From contig CAMIOS010000009.1 in NCBI GenBank assembly GCA_946222995.1, positions 1 to 64,000 on the forward strand: DNA of 64,000 nucleotides, given 5' to 3'. Position 1 is the stretch's first letter; every line of letters begins with the position of its first letter. The DNA comes from an uncultured Enhydrobacter sp. GTDB taxonomy: Bacteria; Pseudomonadota; Gammaproteobacteria; Pseudomonadales; Moraxellaceae. The notes under the pieces were generated by a model. That model did no database searches, was not told the origin of the DNA, and saw only the letters and a list, made by a program, of their open reading frames with translations. Positions 27,121 to 33,632 of the stretch are shown here, piece by piece. Position numbers and translations under genes: made by a program.

Positions 27121-27180
27121 CAATTCACTTTTGGCTATTGTTTGTTACCAATAGCTTTTACCAACAAAAAGGAAAAACTC

Positions 27181-27714
27181 ATGGCAGATTTTAACCAAAT
27201 TTTAGACGCAGGCGATGTAGATGGCGGCGTAATCAATGTTGTTATCGAAATTCCTGCAGGCTCAAACAACAAAATCGAATGGAATCGCAAACTTGGCGTG
27301 ATGCAGCTTGACCGTGTTGAGCCACAATTGTTTGCAAAACCGACCAATTATGGCTTTATCCCACAAACCCTTGACGAAGATGGCGATGAGCTAGACGCTT
27401 TAATCATCACTGACACGCCATTACCAACGGGCATTTTTATGGAAGCCAAAGTCATTGGCGTCATGAAATTCGTTGACGATGGTGAAGTGGATGACAAAAT
27501 CGTGGTGGTGCCCGCCGATGACCGTCACACTGGCAATGCAATCAACACATTAGACGATTTACCAAAACAATTAATCAACCAAATCGAGTTTCATTTCAAT
27601 CATTATAAAGATTTGAAAAAAGCCGGTACGACTAAAGTTGAACATTGGGGCGATATTGAAGAAGCCAAAGCGGTAATTAAAGAATCGCAAGCGCGTTGGA
27701 AAAAACAATCGTAA
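27181..27714 (+). CDS. ppa: Inorganic pyrophosphatase, family I
   Basis: Mg-dependent hydrolysis of pyrophosphate, pulling biosynthetic reactions forward. 177 residues, the usual bacterial length. The signature DEDGDELDALII (metal-binding aspartates), the N-terminal IEIPAGSNNKIEWNR and the NYGFIPQTL segment are all conserved. The ATG follows AAAAAGGAAAAACTC. The longer reading frame upstream has no support. Confidence 0.96.
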   Translation: MADFNQILDAGDVDGGVINVVIEIPAGSNNKIEWNRKLGVMQLDRVEPQLFAKPTNYGFIPQTLDEDGDELDALIITDTPLPTGIFMEAKVIGVMKFVDDGEVDDKIVVVPADDRHTGNAINTLDDLPKQLINQIEFHFNHYKDLKKAGTTKVEHWGDIEEAKAVIKESQARWKKQS

Positions 27715-27736
27715 TCCATACCGATGGCATAATAAC

Positions 27737-27767
27737 AACCTTTCTAATCACAGTTAGAAAGGTTTTT
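27737..27767. terminator. Terminator between ppa and the convergent methyltransferase gene
   Basis: AACCTTTCTAA (27737-27747) pairs with TTAGAAAGGTT (27754-27764), followed by T residues. It ends ppa transcription. Confidence 0.85.
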
Positions 27768-27782
27768 TGCTGTTAATGGCAA

Positions 27783-28571
27783 TTAAACTAGGTCGGCATA
27801 ATTTCGTTGTCGTAGCATTTCATAAAGACATAACGATCCGGCAATCGCCACATTGAGGCTTTCTTGTCCATTAGGTTGGGGTAGGGCAATGGGGCTGGAT
27901 TGACTGAATAAAATCTCATCCACACCTTGCCCTTCATGCCCCATAATTAAAGCCAATGGTGGTTTTAAATCCATCGAGTAAATAATATGATCGGTATGAC
28001 TACTGGTGGCAAATAACGGGACTTTCACCTTTGCCAAAATCTCCTCTACGCTCACATTTTCATAAATAGCCAAGCTAAAATTTGCTCCCATACTGGCTCG
28101 TAGGGTTTTTGGGTTATAAGCCTGTGCCGTACCTGTGGTGCAAATCACGATTTTGACCCCAACAGCCGAAGCGGTACGTAGCAACGTGCCAAGATTGCCA
28201 TTATCCTGCACGCCATTGATGATTAAACAATCGGTGGTGATATCTTGGTTAAGCGTTAGCGTTGGCATTTTGATCATCGCCATAATCGGCAAACTATCGC
28301 CTAAACTGCGGATTTCTTTATATAAATTGTCGCTGATGGTTAAAGTTTTGACATGTTGAAGGCGAGTTAGCAAGGCATGAATTTCGTCATTTTCTAATCC
28401 ATTTTCGCTGACGATGACGGTTTCGGGCATTTGCTGGGCATTTAAACATGCTTCAAGTAAATGCGTGCCTTCAATCACGGTTTTACCCAACTTTTTGCGT
28501 TGGCGGGATTGGGTGAGTAAGGCATGGGCAGTTTTAATCGTTGGATTATCTTTAGAAGTAATTAGCATCAT
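27783..28571 (-). CDS. TrmH/SpoU-family RNA 2'-O-methyltransferase
   Basis: SPOUT-fold methyltransferase of 262 residues with an N-terminal substrate-binding domain (KLGKTVIEGTHLLEACL). All three SpoU motifs are present: GNLGTLLRTASAVG (motif 1), LIMGHEGQGV (motif 2) and LPQPNGQESLNVAIAGSLCLYE (motif 3). The substrate (rRNA 2'-O-ribose is likely) cannot be fixed; it is not a clear RlmB or TrmH orthologue. The start overlaps the fbp stop by four bases (ATGA), so it is coupled to fbp. Confidence 0.88.
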   Translation of the reverse strand: MMLITSKDNPTIKTAHALLTQSRQRKKLGKTVIEGTHLLEACLNAQQMPETVIVSENGLENDEIHALLTRLQHVKTLTISDNLYKEIRSLGDSLPIMAMIKMPTLTLNQDITTDCLIINGVQDNGNLGTLLRTASAVGVKIVICTTGTAQAYNPKTLRASMGANFSLAIYENVSVEEILAKVKVPLFATSSHTDHIIYSMDLKPPLALIMGHEGQGVDEILFSQSSPIALPQPNGQESLNVAIAGSLCLYEMLRQRNYADLV

Positions 28572-29557
28572 TTAGCTTCTTCATGCAATTTTTTGATATA
28601 CGCCACTTCATTTTTTGCCCCTAAAACCACTGGCACACGCTGATGGATATTGGTCGGCTCAATGTCTAAAATTCGATTGACCGCATCGGTACTTGAACCG
28701 CCTGCTTGCTCGATAATTAAACTCATCGGATTGGCTTCATACATCAGACGTAACTTACCCGCTTTTTTCGGGTCTTTGGTATCAAACGGATAAGTAAACA
28801 CGCCACCTCGAATCAAAATACGATGTACATCGCCCACCATCGCCGCTACCCAACGCATATTAAAGTTTTTGCCGCGTACGCCTTCTTTACCCGCATTGCA
28901 CTCATCAAAATAGCGCTGCATAGGGGCAAGCCAATGACGGTAATTTGACGCATTAATCGCATATTCTTTGGTATCGGCATCGATTTTGACCGCATCATTA
29001 ATCAAAATAAATTGGTGCATATTGGGGTCATAGCTAAACATCACCACGCCTTCACCGGTGGTCAAAACCAACATGGTTGACGTACCGTATAAAATATAGC
29101 CAGCTGCGAGCTGCTGAGTCCCTTTTTGCAAAAAGTCATTATCCGTGGCGGTTTGACCTGGGTTGTTATACGGTAAAATTGAGAAAATTGTACCGACTGA
29201 CATATTAATATCAATATTGCTTGAGCCGTCTAATGGGTCAAACAGTACCAACACTTCGCCATCTTTGTTGGCAGGGGTGGCATTGTCGAGTTCTTCAGAT
29301 GCCACGCCCGCACAGTATTTATTCATGCTTAACGCTTCAAGCAGCAGGTCGTTGGCGATGACGTCTAATTTTTTTTGTTCTTCACCTTGTACATTTTCAT
29401 TGCCTGCTTCGCCCAAGATATCGGCGAGTGCCCCACGTTTAAGCAGTTCGCTGATTTCTTCGCCGACTTTGGTGATGGTCGCGATGACGCTTTTGACCGC
29501 AGGCGTGGTGTTGTGTTCAAATAGATAGTCTTTGAGTGTGGTAACGTGGATAAACAT
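28568..29557 (-). CDS. fbp: Fructose-1,6-bisphosphatase, class I
   Basis: Gluconeogenic hydrolysis of fructose-1,6-bisphosphate. The metal-binding signature LFDPLDGSSNIDINMSVGTI is complete. The C-terminal substrate loop KLRLMYEANPMSLIIEQAGG is typical, as is the 329-residue length. AAGGAAATCTC before the ATG fixes this start; the frame continues 57 bases further upstream without support. A SpoU methyltransferase gene overlaps its end. Confidence 0.95.
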   Translation of the reverse strand: MFIHVTTLKDYLFEHNTTPAVKSVIATITKVGEEISELLKRGALADILGEAGNENVQGEEQKKLDVIANDLLLEALSMNKYCAGVASEELDNATPANKDGEVLVLFDPLDGSSNIDINMSVGTIFSILPYNNPGQTATDNDFLQKGTQQLAAGYILYGTSTMLVLTTGEGVVMFSYDPNMHQFILINDAVKIDADTKEYAINASNYRHWLAPMQRYFDECNAGKEGVRGKNFNMRWVAAMVGDVHRILIRGGVFTYPFDTKDPKKAGKLRLMYEANPMSLIIEQAGGSSTDAVNRILDIEPTNIHQRVPVVLGAKNEVAYIKKLHEEAK

Positions 29558-29716
29558 GAGATTTCCTTGTTGTAGCTGTTTTTGTGATGGGTTGTTAGGT
29601 GAAAATACTTGCAAGTGATTGTAGCATGTTTTGGGGTGGTTGTTGATAGGGCGGATTTTGATGTTTAAAAAGTTGATTTGGGTTAAAATAACAACAAATT
29701 TAAAAGGATAAAAAAA

Positions 29717-30772
29717 ATGAATATCTTAACCACCCAAACCCTGTCCAATGAAGAGCACAAAAACAAACTTGACCAAGCTATGGCAAAGCCAGAACGCACA
29801 GGCGAAAATGGCATTCGTCACTTTATCGGTGTTGAAGGGCTAACGAAAGCCCAACTGATGGCAATTATTGAAAAAGCGAACGGTTATCTTACTGATAATA
29901 CTTCTGGCAATGACGACCGCCCCAACAGCATTAAAAATAGCGATGAATTGAGCGGTTGCACCGTGATGAATTTGTTTTTTGAAAATTCTACCCGCACCCG
30001 CACCACCTTTGAAGTCGCCGCCAAACGCCTTGGGGCAAATGTCGTGAGCCTTGATATCGCCAAATCTAGCACCTCAAAAGGCGAAAGCTTGCGGGACACG
30101 CTGTGGAACTTAGAAGCCATGACCGCCGATATCTTTGTGGTGCGTCACTCATCCAGTGGTGCCGCTCATTTTATGGCGACCGAAGTCACGCCCAATATCG
30201 CCATCATCAACGGCGGTGATGGCTGGCACGCCCATCCGACCCAAGCTATGCTTGATATGCTCACCATTTACCGTGAAGCGGGCAAGCGGTTTGAGGACTT
30301 AAGTGTGGCGATTATCGGCGATATCAAGCACAGCCGTGTCGCTCGCTCGGACATCGCCGCCTTGCAGATTTTGGGCTGTCAAGATATCCGTGTCATCGCC
30401 CCGAAAACCTTGCTACCCAAAGGGATTGAACGTTATGGTGTGAGCGTGTATCACGATATTGATCAAGGCGTGAAAGACTGTGATGTGATTATCGGCTTAC
30501 GCATTCAAAATGAGCGGATTGGCTCGCCGTTACTGCCCTCAACGAGCGAGTATTTTAAGGCGTATGGTATCACCCCCGAACGCCTTGCCTTGGCAAAACC
30601 AGATGCGTTGGTGATGCACCCAGGACCCATGAATCGGGGCGTAGAAATCGCCTCAAGCGTGGCAGATGGCGAGCAATCGGTGATTTTAAAGCAGGTCAAT
30701 AATGGCATTGCGGTGCGAATGGCAGTGCTCGCCATGGCGATGGATGGGCAACGACAGGCGAGAGCGAATTAA
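29717..30772 (+). CDS. pyrB: Aspartate carbamoyltransferase catalytic subunit
   Basis: Carbamoyl phosphate plus aspartate to carbamoyl-aspartate, the committed step of pyrimidine synthesis. The carbamoyl-phosphate motif FFENSTRTRTTFE (about 86-98), the HPTQAMLDMLT loop and the C-terminal MHPGPMNRGVEI are intact. The N-terminus carries about 35 residues beyond E. coli PyrB, as in the class A ATCases that assemble with inactive dihydroorotase PyrC'. No pyrI is present. In class A operons pyrC' normally follows directly; here it is displaced by about 760 bases. AAAAGGAT precedes the ATG. Confidence 0.96.
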   Translation: MNILTTQTLSNEEHKNKLDQAMAKPERTGENGIRHFIGVEGLTKAQLMAIIEKANGYLTDNTSGNDDRPNSIKNSDELSGCTVMNLFFENSTRTRTTFEVAAKRLGANVVSLDIAKSSTSKGESLRDTLWNLEAMTADIFVVRHSSSGAAHFMATEVTPNIAIINGGDGWHAHPTQAMLDMLTIYREAGKRFEDLSVAIIGDIKHSRVARSDIAALQILGCQDIRVIAPKTLLPKGIERYGVSVYHDIDQGVKDCDVIIGLRIQNERIGSPLLPSTSEYFKAYGITPERLALAKPDALVMHPGPMNRGVEIASSVADGEQSVILKQVNNGIAVRMAVLAMAMDGQRQARAN

Positions 30773-30787
30773 AGTTAAGGGAAAAAT

Positions 30788-31006
30788 ATGACGACGATAA
30801 CTTTACAATTACCTGATAGCCTTGTGAATCAAGCCAAACAAGCAGGTATTTATAATGAAAAAACGCTTGCTGATAAAGTGCATGAATTTTTGGCATGGCA
30901 ACTTAATCAAAACACTGCAAACAATCGAAATCAGTCATCGGTATATGACTTTGTCATGAGTTTACCAAAGGCAGAATATGTGGATGATGGGTTGCAGATT
31001 CAGTAA
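30788..31006 (+). CDS. Putative VapB-like antitoxin
   Basis: 72 residues. An N-terminal strand-helix-helix pattern (ITLQLPDSLVNQAKQAG, then EKTLADKVHEFLAWQL) looks like a small ribbon-helix-helix or related DNA-binding fold. A polar linker and a C-terminal tail (SSVYDFVMSLPKAEYVDDG) suited to wrapping a toxin follow. It precedes a PIN-domain gene by 14 bases, the usual antitoxin-then-toxin order. Starts 15 bases after pyrB with AAGGGAAAAAT as ribosome site. Composition is more AT-rich than pyrB. Confidence 0.7.
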   Translation: MTTITLQLPDSLVNQAKQAGIYNEKTLADKVHEFLAWQLNQNTANNRNQSSVYDFVMSLPKAEYVDDGLQIQ

Positions 31007-31020
31007 GGTATGCGAGATGA

Positions 31021-31398
31021 ATGGAAATGTACTTATTAAACACCAATTTTGTAATTAATTTACAAAAACAAAATCAAGCGGAACTTCAATTTCTGCTTAA
31101 TCATCAAGTGGATTTTGCTGATTGTGCGATTAGTGTGATTACGAAACTTGAGATTTTGGGATTTGCAGGTCAGTCTGCACAAGAAAAAACGAACATGGCG
31201 TTGTTGATTTCAAGGTTTGCGTGTTATGAATTGACCAGCGATATTCAAGAAAAAACGATTGACATTCGAGAACAGCGAAAAATTAAATTGCCTGATGCGA
31301 TTATTTTGGCAACGGCTTTGGTTAAGGGTAAAAGATTGGTGACGGCTGACCAAAAATTGCAGTCGGCTCATCAGCAGTTTTTTGGCAATTTATCGTAG
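31021..31398 (+). CDS. PIN-domain protein (VapC-like toxin) with altered first active-site residue
   Basis: 125 residues with the VapC-type PIN layout. The N-terminal strand YLLNTNFVINL carries Asn7 where active PIN nucleases have Asp. Glu44 (ITKLEILGF), Asp92 (KLPDAIILATAL) and Asp110 (LVTADQKL) hold the other acidic positions. VapC toxins cut tRNA or rRNA with a metal ion held by these acids, so loss of the first Asp should weaken or abolish cutting. The codon is AAC, one transition from GAC. Probably co-transcribed with the preceding antitoxin-like gene. Fold call is firm, activity doubtful. Confidence 0.8.
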   Translation: MEMYLLNTNFVINLQKQNQAELQFLLNHQVDFADCAISVITKLEILGFAGQSAQEKTNMALLISRFACYELTSDIQEKTIDIREQRKIKLPDAIILATALVKGKRLVTADQKLQSAHQQFFGNLS

Positions 31399-31402
31399 GA
31401 CT

Positions 31403-31516
31403 TTTTATAGAAGGCGAAAATATCGAATCGCTAAAGAATGGTTTGGCAAAGCCTGTGATAGTGCCGACCAAGTAAGCTGTGATATTTACGGCATATTAAA
31501 CCAACAAGGTTATTAA
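31403..31516 (+). pseudogene. 3 prime remnant of a Sel1-repeat protein gene
   Basis: In one frame, running from the end of the PIN gene to TAA at 31514-31516, the sequence reads as the last helices of a Sel1-like repeat protein: KYRIAKEWFGKACDSADQ, VSCDIYGILNQQGY, stop. That pattern (AKEWFGKACD, then a second Cys and a terminal LNQ-GY) is the usual C-terminal end of small Sel1 proteins in Neisseria/Moraxella relatives. Upstream, the frame runs into the PIN gene, so the N-terminal part is missing. I read it as scar sequence left by a recombination event. Confidence 0.6.
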
Positions 31517-31534
31517 AATTAAAAAAGGCAAAAT

Positions 31535-32692
31535 ATGAAAAACTACCTCCCCAAGGGCTGGCAATTTGACACCACCCAACTTCCCACAGACACCGAAGGC
31601 AAATGGCTATTCCCACCCCTTGTCGATTTATGTGCCCGCCTCCGAGAACCAGGTCACCAATCCCACGGCACACTCAAATCCGAAGGCACCTCCGCCCGCC
31701 AAAACGGCTTTTTACACGTCGTCATGCCACCCGACACCCAGCCCGTGTTAGAAAATGGCTCACTCCTAGCGGGCTTGCGAGAACGAGCCTATCAAGATGG
31801 CGGAATTTGTCTGCATCTACTCGGCGCGATGACCGCAGGACTAGAGGGCGAAAAACCCGCCAATATGCTAGGTCTCAAGCAAGGCGGGGCAATCGGCGTA
31901 AGTAACGCCCGCCACGGCTTTGCCAATGATGATGTCCTGTTGCAAGCCCTTGAATATGCCGCTACTTTTGGCATTAAAGTGTTTTTTTATCCCGACGAGC
32001 CGACGTTATCCAAAAACGGGGTCGCCCACGACGGCTATATTGCAAGCTATCACGGCTTGGCAGGGATACCGTGGATCGCTGAAACGGTGGCTTTATCAAA
32101 ACAGCTACTCATCGTTGAAGAAACAGGCGTATCGGCTCACTTTAGCCAGCTTACCACCAAATCATCCATTGACCTGATGCGTTGGGCAAAACAAAAAGGT
32201 TTGCCTGTCACCTGTGATGTCGCCATGCACCAACTGCACTTGACTGATGATGCCTTGATTGGCTTTAACTCGCTTGCCTATGTATTACCGCCGTTACGCA
32301 GTAATACCGACAAAAAAGCCCTGCTCGAAGGATTGCAAGATGGTACGATTGATGCGATTTGTAGCCATCACGAACCCCTTGCCAAAACCGCCAAACAAGC
32401 CCCGTTTGCCGAGTGTAAAGCAGGGATTAGCAACTTTGATACCTTTATGGGATTGGGCTGTGAATTGGTAAGAAATGGCGTTTTGACGGCCGAACAACTG
32501 GTGGAAAAAGTCTGTCTAAACCCTGCCAACATTGCCGGCATTACAGAAATTTATCAACAAAAAGGCGGTGCGGTGCTGATCGACCCGAATTTAACCTGGA
32601 CAGTCAGCAAAGACAGCATGCTATCACAAGGTAAAAATACGCCGTTTATCAATAGCGAATTGACAGGTAAGATCGAAAACGTATTTTTCTAA
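31535..32692 (+). CDS. pyrC': Dihydroorotase-like non-catalytic subunit PyrC' (PyrX)
   Basis: 385-residue amidohydrolase-fold protein related to class I dihydroorotase. The metal-binding DxHxH is replaced by Asp31-Leu-Cys33-Ala-Arg35 in LVDLCARLREPG. The late TDHAP motif reads CSHHEP (about 275-280), losing the catalytic Asp. Thus it cannot bind zinc normally and is almost certainly inactive. In Pseudomonas such PyrC' proteins are structural partners of PyrB in a dodecameric ATCase, which fits the long PyrB N-terminus here. A catalytic PyrC should be encoded elsewhere. It sits about 760 bases downstream of pyrB on the same strand and has its own terminator. Confidence 0.9.
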   Translation: MKNYLPKGWQFDTTQLPTDTEGKWLFPPLVDLCARLREPGHQSHGTLKSEGTSARQNGFLHVVMPPDTQPVLENGSLLAGLRERAYQDGGICLHLLGAMTAGLEGEKPANMLGLKQGGAIGVSNARHGFANDDVLLQALEYAATFGIKVFFYPDEPTLSKNGVAHDGYIASYHGLAGIPWIAETVALSKQLLIVEETGVSAHFSQLTTKSSIDLMRWAKQKGLPVTCDVAMHQLHLTDDALIGFNSLAYVLPPLRSNTDKKALLEGLQDGTIDAICSHHEPLAKTAKQAPFAECKAGISNFDTFMGLGCELVRNGVLTAEQLVEKVCLNPANIAGITEIYQQKGGAVLIDPNLTWTVSKDSMLSQGKNTPFINSELTGKIENVFF

Positions 32693-32696
32693 TTCT

Positions 32697-32728
32697 AAAA
32701 AAAGCGACACAAAATGGGTCGCTTTTTT
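32697..32728 (+). terminator. Rho-independent terminator after pyrC'
   Basis: AAAAAAGCGAC (32698-32708) pairs with GTCGCTTTTTT (32718-32728). It may also end the short minus-strand peptide gene. Confidence 0.85.
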
Positions 32729-32740
32729 GAAAAATTGGCA

Positions 32741-32866
32741 TTATTTTTGTTGGGTAGCAGCAGATTTTGTGGTGTCAACATGCCGGTGTTTATGCCCGCC
32801 ACAAGCGTACCTTATCGATGATAATGCCACACTGCTAGCAATAAGAGTAACAATCAATTTTTTCAT
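32741..32866 (-). CDS. 41-residue exported His/Cys-rich peptide, unknown function
   Basis: A short frame read directly from the minus strand. It starts MKKLIVTLIASSVALSS, a compact signal-peptide-like N-terminus, followed by YACGGHKHRHVDTTKSAA and a Gln/Lys end. The ATG has a good ribosome site (GAGGT, six bases upstream), and a shared terminator hairpin lies directly downstream. The CGGHKHRH cluster could bind a metal ion. Cys22 might alternatively be a lipobox-like position (IRYAC, poor match). I do not recognise the family. Coding status rests on start-site quality and the sensible layout only. Confidence 0.55.
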   Translation of the reverse strand: MKKLIVTLIASSVALSSIRYACGGHKHRHVDTTKSAATQQK

Positions 32867-33004
32867 AATGACCTCGAGTCATAACAGTAAAGGTTAAGTA
32901 ATTGAATGTCTATTGTACGCTATTTTAGCGCAAGTAGGCGAACGTTAATTTTATTAAGCCAAATTTTTTAACACGTTTTATCTTTTATCAGTTAGGATAT
33001 TGTT

Positions 33005-33526
33005 TTGTCTATTTTTCATTCATCGATACCGCCATCTCATGTTGAGCCAAAATCCGCAAGCCGACCCAATCAGTCAATTATTTTGGTATCGGTTTATGAG
33101 ATTATCAAAGGCGGATTTGCGCTAATTTTTGCCTTAATGGTTTTTTTGTGGCATGACAAATTGCCGTCTTTGGTCGCACAATTTACCTATATTTTGCATC
33201 AGTTGCTTGGCTCGTTACTTGCCGCGCAAATTGATAATTTGAACCATTTGGCAAGTGTGGCAAATAGCAATTGGCAAAAGGCGTTTGCGATGGTGGTAGG
33301 CTATGCGCTTTTGCGGTTTATTGAGGCGTATGGCTTATATAAAGATAAAACGTGGGCGTATTGGTATAGCGTGTTAGGCTATGCGATTTTTGTACCGGTT
33401 GAGTTATATTATTTGGTGGTAAAGCCGTTTGATTGGGTACATTTGGCAGTATTTTTATTTAATTTGGTGGTGGTGGTAATTGTGTACCGCAATATGCAGC
33501 AAAAAGGGCTGATCGGAAGCGCGTGA
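33005..33526 (+). CDS. DUF2127-like membrane protein
   Basis: 173 residues. After a polar N-terminus, VYEIIKGGFALIFALMVF begins the first of about four hydrophobic segments (about 28-48, 94-106, 118-134 and 143-163). LLRFIEAYGLYKDKTWAYWYSVLGYAIFVP is the typical central part of DUF2127 proteins. Function unknown. The start is TTG with AGGA seven bases upstream; the next in-frame ATG would remove the first membrane helix. Monocistronic. Confidence 0.75.
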   Translation: MSIFHSSIPPSHVEPKSASRPNQSIILVSVYEIIKGGFALIFALMVFLWHDKLPSLVAQFTYILHQLLGSLLAAQIDNLNHLASVANSNWQKAFAMVVGYALLRFIEAYGLYKDKTWAYWYSVLGYAIFVPVELYYLVVKPFDWVHLAVFLFNLVVVVIVYRNMQQKGLIGSA

Positions 33527-33632
33527 TTCTTCAAGTATTTTTCGACAAAATGTAGTACAGTAGCATTGCTAAAATGAATGCTAACATCCATACCAAAATA
33601 ATATTGTTACAACTAGGTAAAATTTTCTAAAA

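Noticed and set aside
31431..31673. 80-codon minus-strand frame across the start of pyrC'
   Set aside because: Runs antisense through the Sel1 remnant and the pyrC' start; no coding character.
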